Of a stretch of DNA of 64,000 nt, positions 17,713 to 27,263 are shown piece after piece. The notes below the pieces were generated by a model, which was not told the origin of the DNA, did not search any database, and saw only the letters and a list, made by a program, of their open reading frames with translations. Where the stretch lies: contig NZ_JAESDK010000002.1 in the NCBI RefSeq assembly GCF_019249245.1, positions 186,001 to 250,000 of the forward strand, written 5' to 3'. This DNA is from Alteromonas lipotrueiana (GTDB lineage: Bacteria; Pseudomonadota; Gammaproteobacteria; Enterobacterales; Alteromonadaceae). Made by a program: the position numbers and the translations under genes. How positions within the stretch are numbered: position 1 is the first letter of the stretch; the number at the start of each line of letters is the position of its first letter.

Positions 17713-19272
17713 GTGTCGGGAAAATTAATCAGGTCGGGGCTGATAGTAAGCACAATGACGTTGCTGTCACGCATTTTGGGTTTAGCCCGGGATGTTGTTG
17801 TAGCGCGACTGATGGGTGATGGGGCGGGCGCCGATGTGTTTTTCTTCGCTAACAAGATTCCTAACTTTTTACGTCGCTTGTTTTCAGAAGGTGCCTTTGC
17901 TCAGGCATTCATTCCGGTTTTGACCGAAGTTCATCATGTAGAGGACGAGGCTAAGCTAAAAGCCTTTGTTGCAAAGATATCCGGTACGTTAGGCGCCATC
18001 GTTTTTGTGGTAACGATTATTGGGGTGATAGCCTCACCTGTATTGGCGGCACTATTTGGAATGGGTTGGTTTATAGAGTATCTCAACGACGAACCTGGTG
18101 GCGATAAATTTACGCTGGCCTCTGCGATGCTTAAAATTACTTTTCCTTATTTAGCGTTTATTTCTTTAACCGGATTGTCAGGCGCTATTCTCAATACCCT
18201 GAATAAATTTGCGGTAGCCGCCTTCACTCCCGTGTTGCTCAATGTTTGTATTATTAGCAGTGCGGTGTGGCTTGCGCCCCAAATGCAACAACCCGCCTAT
18301 GCGCTGGCCTGGGGAGTATTTATAGGAGGTATCGTACAGCTTTTGTTTCAATTGCCGTTTTTGTATCGGGCGGGGGTGTTAGTTAAGCCAAAATGGGGCT
18401 GGCACGACCCTCATGTGGTCAAGGTTCGTACATTAATGATACCGGCACTATTTGGTGTCTCAGTGGGCCAGCTCAATCTGTTATTTGACACACTTATCGC
18501 CAGCTTTCTGGTCACCGGCTCAATTAGCTGGCTTTATTATTCTGATCGATTACTTGAGTTTCCGCTGGGTTTGTTCGGCATTGCCATAGCAACGGTAATT
18601 TTGCCAACACTGTCGCGCAATCATGTGGGTAAAGATGCGGTTTCGTTTGCTGGCAATATGGATTGGTCGGTTCGGATGGTTTCGGTTCTGGGTTTACCCG
18701 CAGCGGTGGGGCTTGCGTTTATGGCCGAACCTATTTTGACGGTTATTTTCCAGCGCGGTGAGTTTACCGCGGAAACCGCCAAAATGGCTTCTTACTCTTT
18801 AATCGCCTATTCGTTCGGACTGTGGTTCTTTATGCTGGTCAAGGTATTGGCTCCCGGTTTTTACTCGCGCCAGGATACCAAAACACCGGTTAAGTTTGGC
18901 ATTTACTGTATGGTAGCCAACATGGTGTTTAACCTGATTTTCGCGATTCCTTATGGCTATGTGGGGCTGGCTATTGCCACCAGTTTATCAGCAGCATTAA
19001 ATGCTATTTTGTTGTATCAACAGTTGCATCGCGATGGTGTTTTTGCGCTGTCGCGTCTTACTATTGTGTTTTTGATAAAAGTGGCTTTGGCCTGTATTGC
19101 AATGGCCTGGGTTATCGCACAATTTGCGCTGCATGATGCGTTCTATCTATTAAATTTGAGCGAACAAATTTTACATGTTGCTAAAACCATTGGTGCTGCC
19201 GTGGCTACATTTATGACCGTTTTACTGTTAAGCGGCACAAAACCAGCACATTTTAAAGCTTCAGGGGGCTAA
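17713..19272 (+). CDS. murJ: Lipid II flippase MurJ
   Basis: MurJ moves the peptidoglycan precursor lipid II across the inner membrane. It has 519 residues and about 14 membrane segments. It opens with the family pattern SGLIVSTMTLLSRILGLARD and RDVVVARLMGDGAGADVFFFANKIPN, with the functionally important Arg residues in the first segments. The start is GTG at 17713 after AAGAGG. It is the first gene of the run leading to ribF and ileS, and is divergent from rpsT across about 300 bases that should hold both promoters. Confidence 0.96.
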   Translation: MSGKLIRSGLIVSTMTLLSRILGLARDVVVARLMGDGAGADVFFFANKIPNFLRRLFSEGAFAQAFIPVLTEVHHVEDEAKLKAFVAKISGTLGAIVFVVTIIGVIASPVLAALFGMGWFIEYLNDEPGGDKFTLASAMLKITFPYLAFISLTGLSGAILNTLNKFAVAAFTPVLLNVCIISSAVWLAPQMQQPAYALAWGVFIGGIVQLLFQLPFLYRAGVLVKPKWGWHDPHVVKVRTLMIPALFGVSVGQLNLLFDTLIASFLVTGSISWLYYSDRLLEFPLGLFGIAIATVILPTLSRNHVGKDAVSFAGNMDWSVRMVSVLGLPAAVGLAFMAEPILTVIFQRGEFTAETAKMASYSLIAYSFGLWFFMLVKVLAPGFYSRQDTKTPVKFGIYCMVANMVFNLIFAIPYGYVGLAIATSLSAALNAILLYQQLHRDGVFALSRLTIVFLIKVALACIAMAWVIAQFALHDAFYLLNLSEQILHVAKTIGAAVATFMTVLLLSGTKPAHFKASGG

Positions 19273-19362
19273 ACCCATAGAACAACGATTGGTATTACGT
19301 GTTGGGTCGTTTATAATCGCGGCTTTTGTATTATTTATCGCAGGAAAAGGTACAGGCAAGTT

Positions 19363-20295
19363 GTGGAATTGATCAGAGGGTTACATAACCTGCGTCCCCG
19401 GCATCAGGGCTGTGTATTAACAATAGGAAAATTTGACGGCGTTCATAAAGGGCATAAGGCAGTGTTGTCGAATGTACTTAAAAAAGCCCGCGAATTGGAT
19501 CTTCCTGCAACCGTTATGGTTTTTGAGCCTCAGCCTGAAGAAGTTTTCGCTCCGGCTAAAGCACCAGCACGACTTAGCACATTATCTGAAAAGTACCGTT
19601 TGCTTGTTCAGGCCGATATCGACCGTCTTTTGTGTGTGCGATTTAACCAGGAGTTTGCCAGCCAAAGTGCTGATACGTTCATCCACGATTTATTAGTCGA
19701 TAAACTGGGCGTGCGATTTTTAGTCGTCGGCGATGATTTTCGGTTTGGCCAGAATCGACATGGTGATTTTGCTATGTTGCAGCAAGCTGGAAAACAATAT
19801 GGTTTTGAGGTTGTAAGTACTCAAAGCTTCCGGCTTGATGATAACCGTATCAGCTCGACTGCGGTGCGTGAAGCTCTGGAAACCGGAGATTTTGAAAAAG
19901 CCGAATCGATGTTAGGACGCCCATTTAGTGTTCAGGGCCGGGTTGTGCACGGAGAGAAAAAAGGGCGGACCATAGGTTTTCCTACGGCTAATGTATTGCT
20001 AAAACGCTTTCGCACACCCATTAAAGGGGTCTTTGCTGTTTCGGTAACCTTAAATAATACCACGTTTAATGGCGTAGCAAATGTGGGACGACGGCCTACC
20101 CTTGGCGGGCAGCGCACGCAGTTAGAAGTACATTTGTTCGATTTTAATGGCGACTTATATGGGCGCCCCATTAACGTAATACCACGCAAAAAACTGCGTG
20201 ATGAACATAAGTTTGAGTCTTTTGATGCACTTAAACAACAAATTCAGGTCGATGCTGAGCATGCACGACGCTATTTTAAAGTGACTGATTCGTAA
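19363..20295 (+). CDS. ribF: Bifunctional riboflavin kinase / FAD synthetase
   Basis: RibF converts riboflavin to FMN and FMN to FAD. It has 310 residues. The N-terminal adenylyltransferase domain has TIGKFDGVHKGHKAV and the DDFRFGQNRHGD and STAVREAL motifs. The C-terminal kinase domain has the IGFPTANV motif and GVANVGRRPT. The start is GTG at 19363. It stands between murJ and ileS as in most gammaproteobacteria. RibD and RibE, at the right end of the window, supply its substrate. Confidence 0.96.
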   Translation: MELIRGLHNLRPRHQGCVLTIGKFDGVHKGHKAVLSNVLKKARELDLPATVMVFEPQPEEVFAPAKAPARLSTLSEKYRLLVQADIDRLLCVRFNQEFASQSADTFIHDLLVDKLGVRFLVVGDDFRFGQNRHGDFAMLQQAGKQYGFEVVSTQSFRLDDNRISSTAVREALETGDFEKAESMLGRPFSVQGRVVHGEKKGRTIGFPTANVLLKRFRTPIKGVFAVSVTLNNTTFNGVANVGRRPTLGGQRTQLEVHLFDFNGDLYGRPINVIPRKKLRDEHKFESFDALKQQIQVDAEHARRYFKVTDS

Positions 20296-20369
20296 GCTGC
20301 CCCCGGGGCAGTAAAATTTAGGGTACGTCGTTGTCACGTACACTTCAGGTGGATGGAAAAAACAATTTT

Positions 20370-23195
20370 ATGAGCGATTACAAGGCCACACTAAACCTTC
20401 CGGAAACACCGTTTCCAATGCGCGGTAATCTGGCGCAGCGCGAACCAAAAATGCTAAAAACCTGGTATGAAAAAGGCATTTACAAAAAAATTCGTGAAGC
20501 CAGATCAGGCAATACCCCTTTTGTTTTGCATGATGGCCCTCCGTACGCCAATGGTAATATTCATATTGGTCACGCGGTAAATAAAATTCTCAAAGATATT
20601 ATTGTTAAGTCAAAAACTCTGTCTGGTTTTGACGCACCTTATGTCCCTGGCTGGGATTGCCACGGTCTTCCTATTGAGTTGATGGTTGAAAAGAAGGTGG
20701 GGAAACCGGGTAAAAAAGTATCAGCAGCAGAATTTCGACAAAAATGTCGTGATTATGCCGATAAACAAATCGATGGACAAAAAGCCGACTTCATTCGTTT
20801 GGGGATTTTTGGCGAATGGGATAACCCATACAAAACCATGGATTTCACCTCAGAGGCCGATATTATCCGGGCCTTGGGTAAAATAGTGGACTCAGGCCAT
20901 CTGGAAAAAGGTTTCAAGCCGGTTCACTGGTGTACAGATTGTGGTTCAGCTTTGGCTGAAGCAGAAGTGGAGTACAAAGATAAAGTTTCTCCTGCCATTG
21001 ACGTAAAATTTCCGGTAACCGAATTTTCGGCGATAGCCAATGCTTTTGGGGTAAGTGAAGAAGATTTAGCTGCTCACAATACCGGCGTGGTCATCTGGAC
21101 AACCACACCCTGGACATTACCGGCTAACCGCGCAATTACGCTGCATCCTGAGTTTACCTACTCGTTGGTAGAGCTCACTGAAACCGGCGAATGGCTGGTA
21201 GTGGCGCACGACTTAATTGAAAGCTGTATGCAGCGCTATGGTATTCAGGCTTACTCAGAAAAAGCCAGTTGCTTAGGACAGGCTTTAGATAAGGCAACGG
21301 TTGCTCATCCATTTATTGAGGCGCAGCAAACGCCACTGATTATGGGTCATCATGTTACGACTGACTCGGGTACAGGCTGTGTACATACCGCCCCGGCGCA
21401 TGGTGTAGACGATTTTAATGTAGGTAAAGAGTACGGGATTGAAGTCTACAATCCGGTAGGCAGTAATGGCGTATTTTTAGAAAATACCCCCTTGTTTGCG
21501 AACCAGTTCGTCTTTAAAGCTAACGATGCCATTATCGAAACAGTGAAAGCTAAAGGTAATCTGGTTTTAGAAGTAAAATATGAACACAGCTACCCCCATT
21601 GCTGGCGTCATAAAACCCCGATTATTTTCCGTGCCACGCCACAATGGTTTATCAGCATGGACAAAAAAGGGTTACGTGACGCGTCGTTAGAACAGATTAA
21701 ACAAACTCAGTGGATTCCTGAGTGGGGCGAAAGCCGTATTCAGAAAATGGTTGAAGGCCGTCCAGACTGGTGTATTTCACGTCAGCGTACCTGGGGCGTT
21801 CCTATTCCGCTGTATGTGCATAAAACGACCGGCGATATTCATCCAAACAGCAACCAACTAATTGAGCAGGTTGCGGGCAAAGTAGAAACGCAGGGTATTG
21901 AAGCCTGGTGGACATTAAACGATGCCGAGCTGTTGGGCGATGATGCGCAGCAATATGATAAAGTTACTGATACGCTGGATGTGTGGTTTGACTCTGGCGT
22001 AACTCATTATTTTGTGGTTGACCGTCGTGATGATATTCCGGCCAAAGCCGATCTTTATCTTGAAGGTTCAGACCAACACCGCGGCTGGTTTATGTCATCG
22101 TTGATGACCTCTACTGCTATGCATGAACACGCTCCTTATAAACAGGTGCTGACACATGGCTTTACGGTAGATGCTCATGGCAAAAAAATGTCGAAGTCGG
22201 TAGGTAACGTAGTCGCACCACAGGAAGTAACGGGTAAGCTGGGCGCTGATATTTTAAGGCTTTGGGTGGCTTCAACCGATTATCGCGGCGAAATTGCCGT
22301 GTCGGATGAGATTTTAAAACGTGCTGCAGACTCGTACCGCCGATTACGTAACACTGCACGCTTTTTGCTGGCCAACCTGAACGGTTTTGACCCCAAAACA
22401 GACGTGGTTGCGCCTGAAAACATGGTGGCACTGGACCGCTGGATTGTCGCTCGTACTAATGCGTTACAGCAAGAGCTTACCAAAGCGTACGAGCAGTATG
22501 ACTTACTGTTTGTCAGTCAAAAGCTTATGCATTTTTGCTCAATTGAGTTGGGCAGCTTTTACCTGGATATTATTAAAGACCGGCAGTACACCGCCAAAGC
22601 AGACAGCAACGCCCGTCGTTCGTGTCAAACCGCGCTGTATCATATTGTTGAAGCATTGGTTCGCTGGATGGCTCCCATTACCAGTTTTACCGCTCAGGAG
22701 CTGTGGGAAACGCTGCCCGGTGAGCGCGAAGAGTTTGTTTTCACGCAAAGCTGGTACGAGGGGTTGTCTTCGTTTACCGGTGATGGCGAACTTGGTACTG
22801 ACTTTTGGCAACAAATTATGCAGGTGAAAGATGCCGCGAACCAGACCATGGAGCAAGCCCGTAAAGAAGGTAAGTTAGGAGGTTCGTTAGAAGCAGAGGT
22901 ACATTTGTACGCCAACGAAGCGCTGGTCAGTTTATTAAGCCAGCTTGATGATGAATTGCGCTTTGTACTGATCACGTCAAAAGTTCAGCTACATAACATC
23001 GCCGATGCGCCCGACACCGCCAGCTCAACAGAGCTCGACGGATTACGTATTGAAGTAACCAAAAGCGATGGAGAAAAATGCGTACGCTGTTGGCATGTAC
23101 GCGAAGACGTAGGTCAGGACAGTTCACACCCAGAGCTTTGTCAGCGTTGTGTGACTAATGTTGAAGGCGATGGAGAAACGCGTCAGTATGCTTAA
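20370..23195 (+). CDS. ileS: Isoleucyl-tRNA synthetase
   Basis: Class I synthetase charging tRNA-Ile with an editing domain. I start at ATG 20370 because the family begins [19 protein letters not shown]; an in-frame TTG at 20331 would add 13 unlikely residues. The product has 941 residues. The HIGH motif is in [13 protein letters not shown], the WDCHGLPIE element follows, and KMSKS is in [10 protein letters not shown]. The CP1 editing domain has [11 protein letters not shown]. The C-terminal zinc site has CVRCWH and CQRC. The 3' end overlaps lspA by a few bases, so the two are coupled. Confidence 0.97.
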   Translation: MSDYKATLNLPETPFPMRGNLAQREPKMLKTWYEKGIYKKIREARSGNTPFVLHDGPPYANGNIHIGHAVNKILKDIIVKSKTLSGFDAPYVPGWDCHGLPIELMVEKKVGKPGKKVSAAEFRQKCRDYADKQIDGQKADFIRLGIFGEWDNPYKTMDFTSEADIIRALGKIVDSGHLEKGFKPVHWCTDCGSALAEAEVEYKDKVSPAIDVKFPVTEFSAIANAFGVSEEDLAAHNTGVVIWTTTPWTLPANRAITLHPEFTYSLVELTETGEWLVVAHDLIESCMQRYGIQAYSEKASCLGQALDKATVAHPFIEAQQTPLIMGHHVTTDSGTGCVHTAPAHGVDDFNVGKEYGIEVYNPVGSNGVFLENTPLFANQFVFKANDAIIETVKAKGNLVLEVKYEHSYPHCWRHKTPIIFRATPQWFISMDKKGLRDASLEQIKQTQWIPEWGESRIQKMVEGRPDWCISRQRTWGVPIPLYVHKTTGDIHPNSNQLIEQVAGKVETQGIEAWWTLNDAELLGDDAQQYDKVTDTLDVWFDSGVTHYFVVDRRDDIPAKADLYLEGSDQHRGWFMSSLMTSTAMHEHAPYKQVLTHGFTVDAHGKKMSKSVGNVVAPQEVTGKLGADILRLWVASTDYRGEIAVSDEILKRAADSYRRLRNTARFLLANLNGFDPKTDVVAPENMVALDRWIVARTNALQQELTKAYEQYDLLFVSQKLMHFCSIELGSFYLDIIKDRQYTAKADSNARRSCQTALYHIVEALVRWMAPITSFTAQELWETLPGEREEFVFTQSWYEGLSSFTGDGELGTDFWQQIMQVKDAANQTMEQARKEGKLGGSLEAEVHLYANEALVSLLSQLDDELRFVLITSKVQLHNIADAPDTASSTELDGLRIEVTKSDGEKCVRCWHVREDVGQDSSHPELCQRCVTNVEGDGETRQYA

Positions 23196-23697
23196 CTCTG
23201 TAAAAGCCAGCGGCTTGCGTTTTTTGTGGGTTAGCGTAGTGGTATTTGCTTTAGACCAATGGAGCAAATATGCAGTACTAGGTGCTATGGATTTGTATCA
23301 GTCAGTGCAGATTGCGCCGTTTTTTAACCTGACCTATGTTCACAACTATGGTGCTGCATTTAGCTTTTTGCACGACGCCGGCGGTTGGCAACGTTGGTTT
23401 TTCACCGGCATTGCGGCATTGGTCAGTGCTTTGATTTTATGGTGGCTAAAAAATACTCCACGTGAACAAACGCTGCTCCCGGTTGCCTATACCTTAGTCT
23501 TGGGAGGCGCCTTGGGTAATGTATACGATCGTCTGGTTCACGGCTATGTCATTGACTTTTTAGATTTTTACGTCGGCCAATGGCATTGGCCGGCGTTTAA
23601 TCTGGCTGACAGCGCTATATTTATGGGCGCCGTTTTACTTATTATTGATATGCTGACCGCAAAAAAATCGGCCGGCGACAATACAACCTCATCGTAA
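23188..23697 (+). CDS. lspA: Lipoprotein signal peptidase (signal peptidase II)
   Basis: LspA cleaves the signal peptide of prolipoproteins after lipid attachment. Four membrane segments are visible. The first catalytic Asp region is [17 protein letters not shown], the second [10 protein letters not shown]. The family begins with a short polar stretch before [12 protein letters not shown], so I start at ATG 23188, which overlaps the ileS stop; this gives 169 residues. An ATG at 23170 with GAAGG upstream is also possible. Gene order ileS-lspA-fkpB-ispH is conserved. Confidence 0.94.
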   Translation: MLNSVKASGLRFLWVSVVVFALDQWSKYAVLGAMDLYQSVQIAPFFNLTYVHNYGAAFSFLHDAGGWQRWFFTGIAALVSALILWWLKNTPREQTLLPVAYTLVLGGALGNVYDRLVHGYVIDFLDFYVGQWHWPAFNLADSAIFMGAVLLIIDMLTAKKSAGDNTTSS

Positions 23698-23720
23698 AAG
23701 CAGTAATTGAAGGGGGCGAA

Positions 23721-24170
23721 ATGTCTGATGCTGTAATTGGTTCGCATAGCGAAGTGTTGATGCATTTTGATTTGAAGCTGGAAGACGGTTCAGCCGCTGA
23801 CAGCACCCGGGTTAACAAAAAGCCCGCCAAGCTGGTCATGGGCGATGGCAGCTTAACAGCAAATTTTGAAGACTGTTTGCTAGGACTGAAGCAGGGCGAC
23901 AAAAAGTCGTTCACCCTAGCCCCGGAAGATGCATTTGGCCATTCTAATCCGGATAACATCCATCATATGGATCGCAACCGATTTTCCAGTGATATGGAGA
24001 TCAGTGAAGGGATGATTATGGGCTTTGGGCAGCCAGATGGTCAGGAAATTCCAGGCATTATTCGTAGTGTTGCAGGCGACTCGGTAACGGTAGATTTCAA
24101 TCATCCACTGGCCGGACAAACAGTCATCTTTGATGTCGAAATTTTAGAGGTTAACGAGCCGTCGGCTTAA
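23721..24170 (+). CDS. fkpB: FKBP-type peptidyl-prolyl isomerase, SlpA/FkpB family
   Basis: Cytosolic FKBP of 149 residues. The FKBP fold elements ([36 protein letters not shown]) surround the inserted flap domain ([19 protein letters not shown] to VNFNHPLAG-like [18 protein letters not shown]), as in SlyD and SlpA. It lacks the His-rich tail of SlyD. The operon position between lspA and ispH is that of fkpB. A second member, SlyD-like, is encoded at 37079-37561. Confidence 0.93.
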   Translation: MSDAVIGSHSEVLMHFDLKLEDGSAADSTRVNKKPAKLVMGDGSLTANFEDCLLGLKQGDKKSFTLAPEDAFGHSNPDNIHHMDRNRFSSDMEISEGMIMGFGQPDGQEIPGIIRSVAGDSVTVDFNHPLAGQTVIFDVEILEVNEPSA

Positions 24171-24181
24171 AGGAGCTTTGT

Positions 24182-25126
24182 ATGCAAATTCACTTGGCAA
24201 ACCCACGGGGCTTTTGCGCCGGCGTAGATCGAGCCATCACTATAGTGGAGCGGGCGCTGGAAATGTTCAAGCCTCCCATTTATGTGCGTCACGAAGTTGT
24301 GCACAACAAATTTGTGGTAGACGGGTTGCGTGAAAACGGGGCGGTATTTGTCGATGAACTTAGCGAAGTACCTGATAACAGCATTGTTATTTTTTCAGCG
24401 CATGGGGTCTCCAAGGCCGTACGCACCGAAGCAGATCGCCGGGGATTAAAAGTTTTTGACGCCACCTGTCCGTTGGTGACCAAAGTACATATGGAAGTCA
24501 CCCGGGCCAGCAAAACCGGAACCGAATGTGTTTTAATTGGCCACGCCGGACACCCGGAAGTAGAAGGCACCATGGGTCAATACAGTAATCCCGAAGGTGG
24601 GATATACCTGGTGGAGTCGAGCGCTGATGTTGCTAAGTTAACCGTTAAAGATTCTAACGCCTTGTACTATTGCAGTCAGACAACGTTATCGGTAGATGAC
24701 ACTGCCGATGTTATTGATGCGCTACGCGAACGCTTTCCCGCTATTCAGGGGCCGCGTAAAGACGACATTTGTTATGCAACGCAAAATCGTCAGGATGCAG
24801 TGCGAGAACTTGCCAGCGACTGTGAAGTGTTGCTGGTGGTCGGGGCGCAAAACAGCTCAAATTCGAACAGATTGCGCGAACTAGCTGAGAAAGTAGGGGC
24901 CCGTGCTTATCTTATTGCCGATGCAGACTGCATTAAACAAAGTTGGCTGGATAATATCGAACACGTGGGCGTTACCGCGGGAGCATCGGCGCCCGAAGTA
25001 CTGGTTAAAGGGGTGATTGAGCGCCTTAAATCCTGGGGCGCAGAAAAAGCCTCTGAACGTCAGGGAAGAGAAGAAAACGTTGAATTTGCGGTACCAAAAG
25101 AGCTGCGGATTAAAGAGGTTAGTTAA
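24182..25126 (+). CDS. ispH: 4-hydroxy-3-methylbut-2-enyl diphosphate reductase
   Basis: Last enzyme of the non-mevalonate isoprenoid pathway, an iron-sulfur reductase that yields IPP and DMAPP. It has 314 residues. The three cluster cysteines lie in [12 protein letters not shown] (residue 12), [11 protein letters not shown] (about 96) and [11 protein letters not shown] (about 198). The catalytic Glu region [11 protein letters not shown] is intact. An AGGAGC site precedes ATG 24182. It is the last gene of the ileS operon and adjoins the pilus genes, as ispH adjoins the minor-pilin operon in Pseudomonas. Confidence 0.97.
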   Translation: MQIHLANPRGFCAGVDRAITIVERALEMFKPPIYVRHEVVHNKFVVDGLRENGAVFVDELSEVPDNSIVIFSAHGVSKAVRTEADRRGLKVFDATCPLVTKVHMEVTRASKTGTECVLIGHAGHPEVEGTMGQYSNPEGGIYLVESSADVAKLTVKDSNALYYCSQTTLSVDDTADVIDALRERFPAIQGPRKDDICYATQNRQDAVRELASDCEVLLVVGAQNSSNSNRLRELAEKVGARAYLIADADCIKQSWLDNIEHVGVTAGASAPEVLVKGVIERLKSWGAEKASERQGREENVEFAVPKELRIKEVS

Positions 25127-25224
25127 ACCCACGCGAATTAGATTCGATACGCTAACGCATCTACTGATACTTAACATTCATTGAAGCTGATATAGCATAA
25201 GATTGTTAATAGTCACTCAGGTAG

Positions 25225-25851
25225 ATGCAGCGTATGGGCAATCAGACGCCCCACCATCAGCAAGGCGTAGGGATGATCGAAATTTTGGTCACCCTGTTTG
25301 TTCTGGCAATTGGTTTGCTGGGTGTTGCTTCACTGCAATTTGTGGGTTCTTTTCAAAATCGTGACGCCATTAGCCGCACCCAGGCTGAATTTGTGGCCGA
25401 GCAGGTAGCCGAAAGTCTGCGCTCTGCAGCGCGTCCCGCGATAGCGGGCGATGGTATGGTTGCCCATAACGACTATTTTAAAAATACAACGTACAACTTC
25501 AACGGTCTTTCCTGTGAGGGTTCAGACCCTTACCTGTGTCATTGTTTAGAACGTCCCGCCAGCATCCCCGACTGCGAAGGAGCCCAATGCTCTGAGTCAC
25601 AAATGGCGCGCTATGAAGGCTGGGCGTTGTCTTGTGCAGCCGTTCAGACCAACCCCAGTACCCGTATAAGTTTAGGTTGTCAGGACAGCAATAGCGCCGA
25701 CACTGATGCTTGTAGTGCGGGTTCACGAATTCAAATAACACTCACCTGGCCGGTAGCGGTATCGGCCAACCGCAGTTACAACCTGATTGCCCGTTGCAAT
25801 CCTCTTGATAGTAATACTAACGAATGTGTGTTCAAGGACATCACATTATGA
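25225..25851 (+). CDS. pilV: Minor pilin PilV
   Basis: Type IV pilus minor pilin, 208 residues. The leader MQRMGNQTPHHQQG ends with the Gly required by prepilin peptidase, and the mature part starts VGMIEILVTLFVLAIGLLG, with Glu at +5 and the long hydrophobic helix. Cysteines in the C-terminal half suggest disulfides. It is the first of five genes in the order pilV-pilW-pilX-pilY1-pilE, like P. aeruginosa, where such pilins prime pilus assembly and carry PilY1 at the tip. The first ATG has a weak ribosome-binding site; ATG 25234 is the alternative. Confidence 0.92.
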   Translation: MQRMGNQTPHHQQGVGMIEILVTLFVLAIGLLGVASLQFVGSFQNRDAISRTQAEFVAEQVAESLRSAARPAIAGDGMVAHNDYFKNTTYNFNGLSCEGSDPYLCHCLERPASIPDCEGAQCSESQMARYEGWALSCAAVQTNPSTRISLGCQDSNSADTDACSAGSRIQITLTWPVAVSANRSYNLIARCNPLDSNTNECVFKDITL

Positions 25852-26687
25852 AACGGCAGCAGGGTTTTTCACTGGTAGAGCTCATGATATCGCTGGTGTT
25901 AGGGCTGGTGATTACCGCAGGTGTGATTCAGGTTATGGTCAGTAGCCGGGTTACCAATAGCCTTAACCAGGCGATTAGCCAGGTGCAGGAGTCGGGGCGC
26001 TTCATTATGACCCGTTTAACCCGCGAGTTACACGAAACCGGACGTTATGACCAGATAGGTGCACGTATAGACACCAGTGTCGATACATTAGTTGAGTCAG
26101 CATTTATTCAAAACAGACCCATTGGTTTACCCGGTGATTTTAGTGCTAAACCCGCGTTGGGCAGCCTGCAAAGCACTGACAACGACAAACTGGTGGTTAA
26201 CTTACTGGCAGAAGCCGATTGCACCGGGGCCAGCCACAGCCATCCCGCCGATGAAGAGTTTCATGTCGTCAATGTCTACGAGGTTGTAGGCTCTCAGCTA
26301 ATTTGCACAGGCTACGATGGCCGGGTTCTGCGTGGTGTAGATGCCGGTTCGGTGAATGATACTCAGCAGGTATTGATGGACAATGTTCAAAGCTTCCAGG
26401 TGCAATACGGTATTACCAATCAGCGTGATATTTCTCAGGGCCAGGTGGTCAGATATGTTACGGCTGACGAGCTTGCACTTGCGCGGGCGAACACGCAGCA
26501 GGTGGTGGCCCTGCGCATAGGTGTGTTGTTACGAGGCGATAAAGGTCTCACTGGTGGGATACCGTCCACGGATATCGCGGTACTCAATGAAGCCAAGCAA
26601 AAAACCGACGCTAACTATTACTATCAGGTGTTTAGCCAAACCCTGACCTTGAGAAATATGAAAAACTTTGTAAGGAGCGCCAAATGA
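25848..26687 (+). CDS. pilW: Minor pilin PilW
   Basis: Minor pilin of 279 residues from ATG 25848, which overlaps the pilV stop by 4 bases. An upstream in-frame start at 25824 would place it inside pilV and give an odd leader. The leader is MKRQQG and the mature N terminus is FSLVELMISLVLGLVITAGV, with Glu at +5. A large C-terminal beta domain follows, with a Cys pair near the middle. PilW belongs to the GspJ-like class and forms part of the priming complex under the pilus tip. Confidence 0.92.
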   Translation: MKRQQGFSLVELMISLVLGLVITAGVIQVMVSSRVTNSLNQAISQVQESGRFIMTRLTRELHETGRYDQIGARIDTSVDTLVESAFIQNRPIGLPGDFSAKPALGSLQSTDNDKLVVNLLAEADCTGASHSHPADEEFHVVNVYEVVGSQLICTGYDGRVLRGVDAGSVNDTQQVLMDNVQSFQVQYGITNQRDISQGQVVRYVTADELALARANTQQVVALRIGVLLRGDKGLTGGIPSTDIAVLNEAKQKTDANYYYQVFSQTLTLRNMKNFVRSAK

Positions 26688-27250
26688 AACGTCAACAGGG
26701 CGTTGTACTGGTATTAGCATTACTGGTGCTATTGTCATTAACCATATTGGGAGTCAGCGCCGTTTCCAGCAGCCTGAACCAAAACAAAATGGCGTCTTCA
26801 ATGCAACAGTCAGGGTTGGCATTTGATGCGGCCGAAGCCGCTTTAGCCGGGGTCTTCTTTGAGTCAGAAGACGAGATTTTGCTGACAAACTCTGCACTAC
26901 TTGACCCCTTATCTGAAGCACGCCAGGGCGCTCAATACAATCCGGATATCGAAAAGCTTAGCTGTAAAGAGGATGAAAAATGGACCAACCGACAAATGAC
27001 AGATGCCGGTCTGACTATCAACTCTATACATACTGCGGTAGGCGACTATCAAAAAGAAGTTAAAAGCCGTAGCTGGTCGCGTACGGCATTTGTTCGTGAA
27101 CAGGCTTGTCGTGGCTCAAGTAACGTCATCGGCGGCAGTAATATTAACTGCCATGTATTTGTAGTACGCGGTTGTGGTCAGTTAGATGGACGCTCAACCA
27201 TTGTAGCTAACAGTGTCTCTGCGGCGGTGCTCGCACCTGCAACGAATTAA
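26684..27250 (+). CDS. pilX: Minor pilin PilX
   Basis: GspK/PilX-like minor pilin of 188 residues. The leader MKRQQG is followed by VVLVLALLVLLSLTILGVSAV, which lacks Glu at +5, as expected for PilX. The motif SGLAFDAAEAALAGVFFESE is the family signature. Four cysteines lie in the C-terminal third. It overlaps pilW by 4 bases. In the priming-complex model it sits at or near the tip with PilY1. Confidence 0.9.
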   Translation: MKRQQGVVLVLALLVLLSLTILGVSAVSSSLNQNKMASSMQQSGLAFDAAEAALAGVFFESEDEILLTNSALLDPLSEARQGAQYNPDIEKLSCKEDEKWTNRQMTDAGLTINSIHTAVGDYQKEVKSRSWSRTAFVREQACRGSSNVIGGSNINCHVFVVRGCGQLDGRSTIVANSVSAAVLAPATN

Positions 27251-27263
27251 TTCAGGAGAAAGC